Source of the DNA: Acidobacteriota bacterium
GTDB lineage: Bacteria > Acidobacteriota > Terriglobia > Versatilivoradales > Versatilivoraceae
Length of the DNA: 47,856 nucleotides
Reading direction: 5' to 3'
NCBI GenBank assembly: GCA_022821775.1
Contig: JAJECY010000280.1
Coordinates: forward strand, 1 to 47,856
Shown here: in pieces, positions 16,977 to 25,160 of the stretch
How the letters are laid out: each line of letters opens with the position of its first letter
Position numbering within the stretch: the stretch's first letter is position 1
Notes under the pieces: model-generated
The model's database searches: none
What the model saw: only the letters and a program-made list of their open reading frames with translations
Told to the model about the DNA's origin: nothing
Program-made: the position numbers and the translations under genes

Positions 16977-18104
16977 ATGATAGCCATCATTCCGGGCCAA
17001 TGGCCCCCCCGGCGACACAAGGAAGGTCCTTGCCCGGTCTCCCGCGGCCTTGCACTGCTCCCGGCCATTCTCTGGGCATCCAGCCTTTGCTGGCAAGCAG
17101 CCTGGGCCCAGTCCTCCGTCTCGGGACAGGTGATCAACGGGACCACCGGACGGCCGGCGGTCAACCAGAAGGTGGAGCTTCTCACGTTGGGAGAGGGAAT
17201 GAACGCCACCAGGGAAACCTTCACCGGTACAGGGGGCCGGTTCACCTTCGAGCAGGTCGAGTTGGCCCCTTCGAGCCCGCACATTCTGCTGCGCACCATC
17301 TACCGGGGTGTCAACTACAACCAGTCGCTGTCTTCCACCTCCGAGATGGCGGGCCCTCAACTCCTGACCATCTATGAGACGGCCCCCCAGCTCGCCGAAG
17401 TCGGCGTATCCATGCCCTTCATGATCGCCTTGGCTCACGGCAACGAGTTGCGGATCGAGCACCAATACCTCCTTACCAACGACTCTCAGCCCAAGCGAAC
17501 GCTGGCGAATTCCCTGTCGACCTTCGAGTTCGACACGCCGGACTCTCCTCTCGATCTGAAGGTGTCGGTGCTGGGCCTGGGGAGAATTCCCCTGCCTCAG
17601 CAGCCTCTCATCCGGGACGGGGGCGGTTACCGGATCAACTACCCCATGAAGCCGGGAATCAATGAAATCTGGGTCGCCTACAACGTCCGCTTTCCCAGCG
17701 ACGACCGGCAACTGAAGTTTCGACTGCTCCACGGGACCGACCACTCCCAACTGTTCGTGAAGCCCTCCGACCTTCAAGTCACTGGGACCGGAGTGGTTTC
17801 CACGGGTATCGACTCCCGGACCGAGTCCGCAACCTTCCACATCACCCAAATCGCCGAGGGAGAGTTTCTCAACCTCAGGATCGCCGGAGAGGCCCCCGAA
17901 CACTCCGCCCATGACGGCCACGATCACGGGGAGGACTCCGATTTCCGGGTGGTCCGGCTGCCGAACCGTATCTTTGAACAGCGAACGCTCATCCTGGGAA
18001 TCCTGGCCGCACTGTCCCTGGCCATCATCTTCTACGCGCTGGGACAGCAATCCCGGGAGCGGCTTCACCAGCAAGCGCGAAAGCGCAAGAAGAAGCGCTC
18101 CTGA
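16977..18104 (+). CDS. Exported carboxypeptidase-regulatory-like protein with His-rich segment and C-terminal anchor
   Basis: The 375-residue protein has a signal peptide (hydrophobic LALLPAILWASSLCWQAAWA), then a beta-rich domain starting SVSGQVINGTTGRPAVNQKV, which looks like a carboxypeptidase regulatory-like (transthyretin-type) fold. A His/Asp cluster (HSAHDGHDHGEDSD, about residues 304 to 317) could bind metal. A C-terminal membrane helix (TLILGILAALSLAIIFYAL) ends in a basic tail. So most of it lies in the periplasm, anchored at the C-terminus. It sits within the ccm operon, which suggests a role in cytochrome maturation or haem or metal delivery, but no function is known to me. Confidence 0.8.
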   Translation: MIAIIPGQWPPRRHKEGPCPVSRGLALLPAILWASSLCWQAAWAQSSVSGQVINGTTGRPAVNQKVELLTLGEGMNATRETFTGTGGRFTFEQVELAPSSPHILLRTIYRGVNYNQSLSSTSEMAGPQLLTIYETAPQLAEVGVSMPFMIALAHGNELRIEHQYLLTNDSQPKRTLANSLSTFEFDTPDSPLDLKVSVLGLGRIPLPQQPLIRDGGGYRINYPMKPGINEIWVAYNVRFPSDDRQLKFRLLHGTDHSQLFVKPSDLQVTGTGVVSTGIDSRTESATFHITQIAEGEFLNLRIAGEAPEHSAHDGHDHGEDSDFRVVRLPNRIFEQRTLILGILAALSLAIIFYALGQQSRERLHQQARKRKKKRS

Positions 18105-18109
18105 CAATT

Positions 18110-18265
18110 GAACATCGATGCACAGGATGCACAGGATTTTTTCAGGAAACGGCCAGCTTGTATTCCTGGGCATCCGCAAGCCCGAGCCGGATCATCGGCC
18201 GAGCCGGCTTCTCGTGCAGAAACCTCTCGTTCTGTGCATCCTGTGCATCCTGTGCATCGATGTTC
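18110..18265. repeat. 156-base element with 28-base perfect inverted ends made of GCACAGGAT words
   Basis: The left arm 18110 to 18137 and the right arm 18238 to 18265 are perfect reverse complements. Each contains two copies of the 9-base word GCACAGGAT, and the right side carries a third just inside. The interior of about 100 bases has no gene. There is no visible target duplication and no transposase. Confidence 0.85.
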
Positions 18266-18269
18266 AAAA

Positions 18270-18290
18270 GAGCCTTTTGCGAAATTCGTA
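18270..18290 (+). repeat. Repeat family B core, copy 3
   Basis: GAGCCTTTTGCGAAATT directly follows the inverted element, as a short version of the copies at 4074 and 12751. Confidence 0.55.
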
Positions 18291-18313
18291 GCGGTTGTGG
18301 GCAAGGACAGGTT

Positions 18314-18388
18314 CCCTCACCGTCTTTCTTCGTGTGTCTTCGTGGTCCTTCGTGTGCCTTCGTGGATCACTCTTTTTCTGTTGTTTCA
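18314..18388 (-). repeat. Repeat family A head, copy 5 (inverted), next to ccmA start
   Basis: On the minus strand it reads TGAAACAACAG, AAAGAGTGATCCACGAAGG, four 10-base CACGAAG words and AAGACGGTGAGG. It nearly equals copy 4 at 29258. Its TGAAACAA edge lies 21 bases upstream of the ccmA ATG. Confidence 0.85.
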
Positions 18389-18409
18389 AATTAGGTGGAG
18401 AGTGGGCCG

Positions 18410-19144
18410 ATGACGGACGATGCCGCCGTGGTCGTCGAGAACGCGGAAAAATGGTTCGGGCTCAACCCGGCCCTGGCGAACGTTTCCCTGCTCGTCCACC
18501 CAGGTGAGTTCGTGGTGTTGCTGGGTCGCAACGGGGCCGGGAAGTCGACCTTGCTGCGGGTCATGGCTCGATTGGTGAAGCCCAACCGGGGCCGGGTGCG
18601 GATTTGCGGCGTGGATGTCGCCCGGGATCCCGAGCGCGGGAGGGAGCGGATCGGCCTGGTGGCCCACCAGACCTTTCTCTATCCCGGCTTGACCGCCAGA
18701 GAGAACCTGCGGCTGCACGCCCGGCTGCACGGGCTGGAGGGAGCCGGCGATCGGATCGCCGCCGCCCTGACCGATGCCGGGTTGGACCTGAGCGCCGACC
18801 GTCCCGTTCGCGGCTTCTCCCGCGGGATGCAGCAGCGCCTGGCCATTGCCCGGGCTACGCTGCACGGGCCTGAGCTGGTGCTGCTGGATGAACCCTTCAC
18901 CGGTCTCGACCTGGAAGCGGCCGAGCTCCTTTCGGAACGGCTGCGGCAATGGGCGGCAGCCGGGCGAACCATCGTCATGGCCACCCACAACCTGGATCAG
19001 GGTCTGGAGGGAGTCACCCGCTGGGTCCTTCTGGACCGCGGCCGCATTGTAACCGAATGGACCGGCGACTCCACGGCGGCTCGAAGCCGCTACCGGCAGT
19101 TCCTGAAAGGAGTTCCTCCCGGCTCGGAGGGGCTAAGGAACTGA
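18410..19144 (+). CDS. ccmA: CcmA haem exporter ATP-binding protein
   Basis: This is the ATPase of the CcmAB(CD) complex that releases haem-loaded CcmE. The 244-residue ABC protein shows the Walker A LLGRNGAGKSTLLR near residue 40, the signature RGFSRGMQQRLAIARA, the Walker B LVLLDEPFTGLD and the switch His in MATHN. The start at 18410 has AGGTGGAG about 10 bases upstream; a GTG at 18395 is also in frame. The gene begins right after an inverted family A repeat, so the 305-base gap from the previous gene is made of repeats inside the operon. Confidence 0.95.
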   Translation: MTDDAAVVVENAEKWFGLNPALANVSLLVHPGEFVVLLGRNGAGKSTLLRVMARLVKPNRGRVRICGVDVARDPERGRERIGLVAHQTFLYPGLTARENLRLHARLHGLEGAGDRIAAALTDAGLDLSADRPVRGFSRGMQQRLAIARATLHGPELVLLDEPFTGLDLEAAELLSERLRQWAAAGRTIVMATHNLDQGLEGVTRWVLLDRGRIVTEWTGDSTAARSRYRQFLKGVPPGSEGLRN

Positions 19145-19226
19145 CAACCGGGCGTTTGAGACGGCAGATCGATTGCAACCGGATATCGACGCGTTTCAGG
19201 AATCGCCGCTATAGTGAGGCGCGAGC

Positions 19227-19907
19227 GTGAAGTTCTGGAGCCGGACGGCAGCCATTTTGATGAAGGACCTCCTGACCGAATACAAGACCAAGGATGTCCT
19301 GACCTCCATGCTGCTGTTCGGGCTTCTGGTCATCCTGATGTTCAACTTCGCATTCGAGCCCGATGCGGACGAAATCAGGCAGTTCGGACCCGGGCTCCTG
19401 TGGATGACCTTCATTTTCGCGGGACTCCTGGGAATGAACCGATCCTTCGCCGCCGAGAAGGAGAACGACGCCCTGGATGGATTGATGTTGTCTCCGGTGA
19501 ACTGGAGCAGCATCTACCTGGGAAAGATGCTGGCCAACCTGCTCTTCCTGCTGCTGGCGCAGGCCATCATCCTCTGCCTGTTCTCCCTCCTTTTCAACTA
19601 CGGCATCTGGCCCAGGATCGGCTGGATGGCGGCCATTACCTTCCTGGGAACTCTCGGCTTTGCCTCGGTGGGCACGCTGCTGGCTGCCGTTTCCGCCAAC
19701 ACCCGCATGAGCGAGGTCATGCTCCCGGTGCTGCTGGTGCCCCTGGTCCTGCCCGTGATCCTGGGCGCGGTCCTGGCAACGGCCGCCAATTTCGCCCAAC
19801 CCCCGGAAGAACGGGTGATGTTTTTCTGGATGCAGGTGCTGGCGGCCTACGACATCATCTTCGTGGCCCTTCCCCTGATGACCTTCGACTACGTCCTCGA
19901 AAAATGA
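19227..19907 (+). CDS. ccmB: CcmB haem exporter membrane protein
   Basis: CcmB is the membrane partner of CcmA. The 226-residue product has about six hydrophobic segments, and its N-terminus (AAILMKDLLTEYKTKDVLTS) is typical of the family, including the conserved KDL..E.R/K pattern. The LLGMNRSFAAEKENDALDGL segment is also characteristic. The start is a GTG at 19227 with TGAGGCG upstream; no ATG lies nearby. An 82-base gap follows ccmA, and an unusual 298-base gap precedes ccmC. Confidence 0.95.
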   Translation: MKFWSRTAAILMKDLLTEYKTKDVLTSMLLFGLLVILMFNFAFEPDADEIRQFGPGLLWMTFIFAGLLGMNRSFAAEKENDALDGLMLSPVNWSSIYLGKMLANLLFLLLAQAIILCLFSLLFNYGIWPRIGWMAAITFLGTLGFASVGTLLAAVSANTRMSEVMLPVLLVPLVLPVILGAVLATAANFAQPPEERVMFFWMQVLAAYDIIFVALPLMTFDYVLEK

Positions 19908-20205
19908 GGTTCTTGGTGCTGGGCTCCAAATTTGGGTAATATGTGCCGATTGTCCGGTCGGCTCCGGCGCAGGAGCGGAAGGATTCCATGGCAGGCTTCC
20001 ACAAAGGACTTGCCCGCATTTCTCACCAGGGGGCATGTTCATGGCGCAGGATTTTTTTCTCCAGCGCGTGCTCGCGACCGAAGAGCGTCGCGGTTTCTAC
20101 GGTCAAGGGAGCATGTGCGCGCTGGAGGAAAAAAGACAAGCCAGGGCATGCCCAGCACCGTCTGTTTGTATTGCACCTTAAAGAAGGGCCGATAACGCAT
20201 TAAAA
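19908..20205. other. Long gap inside the ccm operon with a nested inverted repeat
   Basis: No gene is visible. A long arm TTTTTTTCTCCAGCGCG (20052 to 20068) can pair with CGCGCTGGAGGAAAAAAG (20118 to 20135), and between them CGCGAC (20073 to 20078) pairs with GTCGCG (20087 to 20092). This gives a hairpin within a hairpin on the transcript. It could be an mRNA structure or a small mobile-element relic. Confidence 0.5.
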
Positions 20206-20928
20206 GTGAACGGTTTCTTACAATTTCGGGTGCGGCCTGGTGAGAAATACGGGCTAGGACTGCTGGCCCTGTTGGCGATGATGGCGGCTCTCTACGCCAT
20301 TTTTGTGTTGGCGCCGGTGGAACTCACCATGGGGATCGTGCAGAAGATCTTCTACTTCCACGTGGCTTCCGCCTGGGTGGGCTTCCTGGCCATCTACCTG
20401 GTGTGCTTCTGCAGCCTCCGGTTCCTGCGGAAACGCGACCGCCAATGGGACGTTCGGGCCGCCTCGGCGGCCGAGGTGGGCGCGGTCTTCCTGACGCTCA
20501 ACCTCGTCAGCGGTCCCATCTGGGCCAAGCCGGTGTGGGGGATCTGGTGGACCTGGGATGCCCGGCTCACCACCACCTTCGTTCTCTGGCTGATCTACAT
20601 GGGCTACCTGATGCTGCGCCGCCTGGTGGAATCACCGGAACAACGGGCAAGATTGAGCGCCGTCGTCAGCATATTCGGCGCCGTGAACGCCCTGATTGTC
20701 TACATGGCCAACCGCTGGTGGCGGACCCAGCACCCCCAACCCGTGATCGCCGGAGGCGAGGACTCCGGCTTGCATCCGGACATGATGTTGGCCCTGATGG
20801 TGACTTTGCTGGCTTTAACTCTGCTCTTCTTTTGCCTCTGGAAAATGGGGTGCGACCTGGAACGGAGCCGGGAATCGGTCGAGAGTCTCCGGCGGACGGC
20901 CCAGCGCCACCTGAGGGAGGTCCAATGA
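20206..20928 (+). CDS. ccmC: CcmC haem handling protein
   Basis: CcmC loads haem onto CcmE. The 240-residue product has six membrane segments and the WWD motif VWGIWWTWDARLT near residues 109 to 121, with conserved histidines in FYFHVASAW and near the later HPQPV loop. The start is a GTG at 20206, preceded by AAAGAAGGG about 20 bases away, so the ribosome binding site is weak. Its TGA overlaps the ccmD ATG (ATGA). Confidence 0.95.
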   Translation: MNGFLQFRVRPGEKYGLGLLALLAMMAALYAIFVLAPVELTMGIVQKIFYFHVASAWVGFLAIYLVCFCSLRFLRKRDRQWDVRAASAAEVGAVFLTLNLVSGPIWAKPVWGIWWTWDARLTTTFVLWLIYMGYLMLRRLVESPEQRARLSAVVSIFGAVNALIVYMANRWWRTQHPQPVIAGGEDSGLHPDMMLALMVTLLALTLLFFCLWKMGCDLERSRESVESLRRTAQRHLREVQ

Positions 20929-21068
20929 ATGAATACCTGCTGGCGGCTTACGGGATCATGTGGCTCATCCTCTTCGGATATGTCTTCAGTATCGGCCAAC
21001 GCCAAGTCCGGTTGCAGGAGGAGCTGGCGCGGCTGCGGGATGCCCTGGACAAGGCGGGAGAAGAGTAA
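20925..21068 (+). CDS. ccmD: CcmD small membrane protein
   Basis: This 47-residue protein begins MNEYLLAAYGIMWLILFGY, giving one membrane helix followed by a charged helix (RLQEELARLRDALDKAGEE). CcmD supports release of haem-loaded CcmE from the CcmABC complex. Its ATG overlaps the ccmC stop, and GGGAGG lies upstream. Length and layout match the family, which is poorly conserved in sequence. Confidence 0.88.
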   Translation: MNEYLLAAYGIMWLILFGYVFSIGQRQVRLQEELARLRDALDKAGEE

Positions 21069-21100
21069 CCCCTGTATGCGCGATGGGAGCGCGACTGGAT

Positions 21101-21820
21101 ATGAACCATTCGGCCGGCCAGAAGATTGAGGTTCGGGAGCGGGGAGCCGGGGGGCAAAGCCTGGACCGCCGCCTGTTCCTTCAGCTTCAGGCTTTCGGCA
21201 ACTGCACCGATGCCACACCGGTCATTCGAGTCCTGGAGCAAAGCTCCCACGACCTGGTCCTCTATCAGGACCTGAATGATCCCAAGGGCATTGCCGTGCT
21301 GGGCATGAGCGAAGACCCCGCCTATTTCGTGACGGAGTGGCGGGATCTCTTGAACTCTCCGCCGTTGGCAGGGCTGGCGCCCAAACCCGAGCTGACCATG
21401 CTGGGGAGAACCTATGCTTCGGGGTTCGAACCCGATCTGGAGCACTGGCTGCTGCAGAAGGCTCGCAGAACCGTGCTCAATCCGGACTGGCCCTGGGCCA
21501 TATGGTACCCTCTGAGGCGTTCCGGAGCCTTTGCCGGGCTGGAGCCGGCCCAACAGAGCTCCATCCTGCGCGAGCACGCCACCATCGGACGGGCCTATGG
21601 AGAGGCCGACCTGGCTCACGACGTTCGCCTGGCCTGTCACGGACTGGACAAGAACGACAACGATTTCGTGATCGGGCTGGTCGGCCGGGCTCTGCATCCT
21701 CTCTCCCACATCGTGCAGACCATGCGAAAGACCCGCCAGACCTCCCAGTACATTGAATCCCTGGGGCCCTTCTTCATCGGCAGGACCCTTTGGCAGAGTC
21801 CCCCGGCCTCTACGGTATGA
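21101..21820 (+). CDS. Chlorite dismutase / HemQ-family haem protein
   Basis: The 239-residue protein has the family core: DWPWAIWYPLRRSGAF, then LREHATIGRAYGEADLAHDV, LACHGLDKNDNDFVIGLVG and LHPLSHIVQTMRKTRQTSQY, ending with GPFFIGR. Members bind haem or coproporphyrin; HemQ (ChdC) decarboxylates coprohaem, and true chlorite dismutases break chlorite. No distal Arg typical of chlorite dismutase can be assigned by eye, so function is open. The start may be 21101 or 21083. It lies 32 bases after ccmD, likely co-transcribed, which suggests a haem role. Its end overlaps the convergent lipid kinase gene by 11 bases. Confidence 0.85.
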   Translation: MNHSAGQKIEVRERGAGGQSLDRRLFLQLQAFGNCTDATPVIRVLEQSSHDLVLYQDLNDPKGIAVLGMSEDPAYFVTEWRDLLNSPPLAGLAPKPELTMLGRTYASGFEPDLEHWLLQKARRTVLNPDWPWAIWYPLRRSGAFAGLEPAQQSSILREHATIGRAYGEADLAHDVRLACHGLDKNDNDFVIGLVGRALHPLSHIVQTMRKTRQTSQYIESLGPFFIGRTLWQSPPASTV

Positions 21821-22748
21821 CCTTCCCCTCCCCGCTGGACATCTCCCCGGGCCCCGGAATGAGCAGGGACAGGGCATCGGGCTGAAGGGTCACCGACTGC
21901 GGCAGGCAGCCGATCAGCTCACCGTCGATTTGGACTCCGATTTGCGTGCTGCCCTCGACCAGTACGGAGCGGGCGCGGAATTGGAGCACGTCCGGAAGAC
22001 GATGGTGCCTCCGGCGAACCACGCCCCAGAAATAACGGGGGAATCGCCATCGGTTCCCGGCCTGAAAGAGGCACACCTGGAAGTCATCCGAAAATAGGTC
22101 CGCCTGGCCGGCAATCTGAAATCCGCCTCCATAGTTTTTGGCTCTGGCGATCACCGCAAAGGTGGCCCGCCTGGAGTCTCCGTCCGCCTGCACCTCGAAC
22201 GGGGCGAAGGGGTAGCTCAGGAACTGCCTCAAACCCGAAATCCAGAAGGCCCCCTGTCCCAGGAGCCTCTTCAGTCCCGGGTTCACCGCACTCACAACAG
22301 CCGCGTCCACTCCGATACCGGCCATCAGGATGAAGGGTCGGCTGCCGACCCGGCCCAGAGCGATGCGGCGGATCCGACCTGTCTCGAGCAGCCCGGCCGC
22401 GTCGACCCAGTCCAGTGGCAAACCGATCTCTTGGGCCAGGACATTGGCGGTGCCGGCCGGGATCACCATCAAGGGGACGCGGGATCCCTCCATGCCGCGC
22501 ACGACCTCGTTGATGGTGCCGTCTCCCCCGCATGCGATGATCAGGTCGCAACCCCTCTGCAAGGCCGATCGCACCAGGCCGGGGGCATGGTTGGAGCCAA
22601 CCGTCCCCTGGACCTCCACCGCCAGCCCGAAAGAGCGAAGGCGCTCCAGGACCGCCCGAAGCTTGCGGGCCCGCCGCCACTGCAACCGCCGGGCCGCGGG
22701 GTTGTAGATCAGGGCCGCTCTCGAAAACCGCAAGGGTGCCGGATGCAT
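21810..22748 (-). CDS. Diacylglycerol/sphingosine kinase-like lipid kinase
   Basis: The 312-residue product has the catalytic-domain features of the DAGK/YegS family: ALIYNPAARR at the N-terminus, the nucleotide-binding CGGDGTINEVVRGM and IPAGTANVLAQEIGLP. The C-terminal beta-rich domain has IDGELIG near the end. Such enzymes phosphorylate lipids with ATP; the substrate here is unknown. The start was set at the ATG at 22748, 25 bases after the gatA stop, in the same operon. Confidence 0.92.
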   Translation of the reverse strand: MHPAPLRFSRAALIYNPAARRLQWRRARKLRAVLERLRSFGLAVEVQGTVGSNHAPGLVRSALQRGCDLIIACGGDGTINEVVRGMEGSRVPLMVIPAGTANVLAQEIGLPLDWVDAAGLLETGRIRRIALGRVGSRPFILMAGIGVDAAVVSAVNPGLKRLLGQGAFWISGLRQFLSYPFAPFEVQADGDSRRATFAVIARAKNYGGGFQIAGQADLFSDDFQVCLFQAGNRWRFPRYFWGVVRRRHHRLPDVLQFRARSVLVEGSTQIGVQIDGELIGCLPQSVTLQPDALSLLIPGPGEMSSGEGKVIP

Positions 22749-22773
22749 GTTGGCTTGGGAGAACCCGGAGGGG

Positions 22774-24219
22774 TCAGGGGGCGAAGCCGCCAGCCTGCTC
22801 GAAGGCATGCGCCGCCTTCAGAACCACCGGCTCGCCAAAGTGCTTTCCCAGAAGCTGAATCCCGACGGGCATGCCCTCGGGAGTCCTGCCGCAGGGGAGT
22901 GAAATGCCGGGAATGCCGACAAGGTTGGCGGTAATGGTGAATATATCCGAAAGGTACATGGACAGCGGATCGTTGGTCTTCTCGCCCAGGCGAAAGGGCG
23001 GAGTGGGGGAGGTGGGCGAAACCAGGAGGTCCACCTTTTGGAAGGCCGCTTCAAAGTCCCGCTTGATCAGGGTCCTCACCTGCTGCGCCTTCAGATAGTA
23101 GGCGTCGTAGTAGCCCGAGCTCAGGACGAACGTTCCCAGCATGATCCGACGCTTGACTTCTGCGCCGAATCCGGCGTCTCTGGACTCCCGGTACATGTCG
23201 GAAAGATCGCCCTGTCCGGGAATCCTCAGCCCGTAGCGGACTCCGTCATACCGGGCCAGATTGGAACTGGCTTCGGCCATGGCAATGACGTAGTAGGTGG
23301 CAATGGCGTAATCGGTGTGGGGCAGGTCGACCTCGATCAGGTCGCACCCCAGATCCTGAAACAGCTTCAGGCCTGCTTCGATCCTGGTCCGAACCGTCTC
23401 GGAGACCCCGCTCTGCCGATACTCACGGGGTATACCGATTCTCAGGCCTTCAATCGGCTGACCCAGGCCGCCCGCATAGTCGGGCACATCCACCGCCAGG
23501 GAGGTGGCGTCGAGCGGGTCCTTTCCCGAGATCACCTTGAGAATACCGGCTATGTCCTCGACTCCGTGAGCCAGGGGTCCGATCTGATCCAGGGAGGATC
23601 CGAATGCCACCAGCCCATAACGGGATACTCGACTGTAGGTGGGCTTCATGCCGACCACACCGCAAAACGACGCCGGCTGCCGAATGGAGCCTCCGGTGTC
23701 CGTGCCCAGCGCCGCTACCGCCATATGGGCTCCTACGGCCGCGGCCGACCCGCCGCTCGACCCCCCGGGAACGTGGTCGCGGGAGTGAGGATTCCGCGTC
23801 GGCTGAAAGGCGGAATTCTCCGTGGACGAGCCCATGGCATATTCGTCCAGATTGGCCTTTCCGAGAAACACGGCCCCGGCCGATGCCAGCCGGTCAATGA
23901 CGGTGGCGTTGTAGGGAGCGACAAAGTTCTCCAGGATCCGAGATCCGCAGGTGCAGCGGAGACCCCGAATCAGGAGATTGTCCTTGATGGCCATCGGCAG
24001 CCCGGCCAACTCGGGCAGCGGCTCTCCGGCATGCTTCATGCGATCGATCCGCTCGGCCTGCTCCAGGGCGAAGTCGTTGTCGTAGTGCAGGAAGGCCTGA
24101 ACCTCGGGGTCCTGCTCTCGGATGCGGTCCTGGAAGGCGCGGCATATCTCCACGGCAGAAGCTTCCCCGCGCTCGATCAGACCCCTGATTTTCCTGGCGG
24201 TCAGGCTGTTGAGATCCAT
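22774..24219 (-). CDS. gatA: Glutamyl-tRNA(Gln)/aspartyl-tRNA(Asn) amidotransferase subunit A
   Basis: GatA hydrolyses glutamine to amidate mischarged tRNA together with GatB and GatC. The 481-residue protein has the amidase signature catalytic set: Lys in PMAIKDNLL, and the serines in VPGGSSGGSAAAV and LGTDTGGSIRQPA. The start at 24219 (MDLNSLTARKIRGLIERGE) matches the family N-terminus; the open frame to 24315 would overlap gatC. It follows gatC by 37 bases. No gatB is in the window. Confidence 0.97.
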   Translation of the reverse strand: MDLNSLTARKIRGLIERGEASAVEICRAFQDRIREQDPEVQAFLHYDNDFALEQAERIDRMKHAGEPLPELAGLPMAIKDNLLIRGLRCTCGSRILENFVAPYNATVIDRLASAGAVFLGKANLDEYAMGSSTENSAFQPTRNPHSRDHVPGGSSGGSAAAVGAHMAVAALGTDTGGSIRQPASFCGVVGMKPTYSRVSRYGLVAFGSSLDQIGPLAHGVEDIAGILKVISGKDPLDATSLAVDVPDYAGGLGQPIEGLRIGIPREYRQSGVSETVRTRIEAGLKLFQDLGCDLIEVDLPHTDYAIATYYVIAMAEASSNLARYDGVRYGLRIPGQGDLSDMYRESRDAGFGAEVKRRIMLGTFVLSSGYYDAYYLKAQQVRTLIKRDFEAAFQKVDLLVSPTSPTPPFRLGEKTNDPLSMYLSDIFTITANLVGIPGISLPCGRTPEGMPVGIQLLGKHFGEPVVLKAAHAFEQAGGFAP

Positions 24220-24256
24220 GAACACCCTCAGGCCGAAAGGTTGGAGGAGGGGCGGG

Positions 24257-24559
24257 CTATTTCTCCGAGATGACTTTCGGCACCTTGAAGTGGCCCGACC
24301 CGGTTGCGGGACCATTGCCCAACGACTGTTCCTGGGAAAATCCCGAACGCGGCTGGTCGGCCCGCCAGCTATAGTTCTGCTCCGTGGTATGGACTACCTG
24401 CGTGGTAGGCTCGATGCCACTGGTGTCCAGTCGGTTGAGCTGCTCCACGTAGTCCAGTATGGAATTCATCTGACCGATGAGTTCCCGCCTTTCCTCTTCG
24501 GTAACCGCCAACTGGGCCAGATTGGCGATGTAGTCCACCCGGGCGCCATCGATCTTCAT
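24257..24559 (-). CDS. gatC: Glutamyl-tRNA(Gln)/aspartyl-tRNA(Asn) amidotransferase subunit C
   Basis: This 100-residue subunit stabilises GatA. The N-terminus MKIDGARVDYIANLAQLAVT, then EERRELIGQMNSILDYVEQL and the Asp-Thr-Ser region, fit the family. The C-terminal half (RSGFSQEQSLGNGPATGSGHF) is the usual extended belt that ends with FKVPKVI. The start at 24559 is 10 bases after the preceding DUF721 stop. It forms an operon with dciA-like, gatA and the lipid kinase. Confidence 0.95.
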   Translation of the reverse strand: MKIDGARVDYIANLAQLAVTEEERRELIGQMNSILDYVEQLNRLDTSGIEPTTQVVHTTEQNYSWRADQPRSGFSQEQSLGNGPATGSGHFKVPKVISEK

Positions 24560-24569
24560 GGCGGTATCC

Positions 24570-24998
24570 TCACTTTCCCCGATCCAGGCAGGCCGCGGCA
24601 GCCGCCTGAATCCGGGCTCGGAGCTCCTTGTCCGCAATCCCCTGAAGGGGCAGGTCGACGGGAGCGGAAGTTCGCTTGGAAGGTGCTGGAGGCGGTGTCC
24701 GCGGCGCTCGCTCCACCGTGGAGTCGATCCGGAACACCACCCGGGCGATGTCGGTGCCGAGCACCTGGTTGAGCCGGCTCACGATCTGCCCCCGGAGGGC
24801 GCGCAATTGCCGCTTCCAGCCGGACGACGGTACCAGGACCACCAGCCTGGATCGACTGATTGAGACAGGTCGGGTGCGACGGGCCAGGTGCTCGCCCACG
24901 ATCTCATTCCAGAGAGCCGCCGCCGCCTGCTCCCTCCACTGTCCGTCGGCCGCGTACTGACGGACGAGATCGGGGAGCAAGGTTTTCAGCGATTTCAT
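24570..24998 (-). CDS. DUF721 / DciA-like protein
   Basis: The 142-residue protein has the DUF721 core: KTLLPDLVRQYAADGQW, ALWNEIVGEHLARRTRPV, LVVLVPSSGWKRQL. Members of this family include DciA, the ancestral loader of the replicative helicase, but the family is broad. The C-terminus is Pro-rich and then helical. The start at 24998 is an ATG that directly follows an AGGTAAG sequence supplied by the edge of a family A repeat. It heads the gatC-gatA-kinase operon. Confidence 0.85.
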   Translation of the reverse strand: MKSLKTLLPDLVRQYAADGQWREQAAAALWNEIVGEHLARRTRPVSISRSRLVVLVPSSGWKRQLRALRGQIVSRLNQVLGTDIARVVFRIDSTVERAPRTPPPAPSKRTSAPVDLPLQGIADKELRARIQAAAAACLDRGK

Positions 24999-25002
24999 CT
25001 TA

Positions 25003-25160
25003 CCTGAAACAACAGCAAAAAGAGTTATCCACGAAGACACACGAAGCGAGACGCCGAGGGGAACCGGGACCTTTCCGTGCTCCCGATACGCCAACCGGGT
25101 CCCCTGTTTCTCTCTCGAATGATCCGCCCGTCGGGGGGCGGGGGTCCGGCTTGTCTGAAA
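25003..25160 (+). repeat. Repeat family A, copy 2 (full unit)
   Basis: CCTGAAACAACAG, GAGTTATCCACGAAG, CACGAAG words, then the body with CTTTCCGTGCTCCCGATACG and TCTCTCGAATGATCCGCCCG, ending GGCTTGTCTGAAA. It nearly matches 3731 to 3926. Its head edge lies 5 bases from the ATG of the DUF721 gene. Confidence 0.9.

Noticed and set aside
18110-18265. Insertion sequence
   Set aside because: The interior is too short for a transposase and no target duplication is visible; kept only as a repeat.
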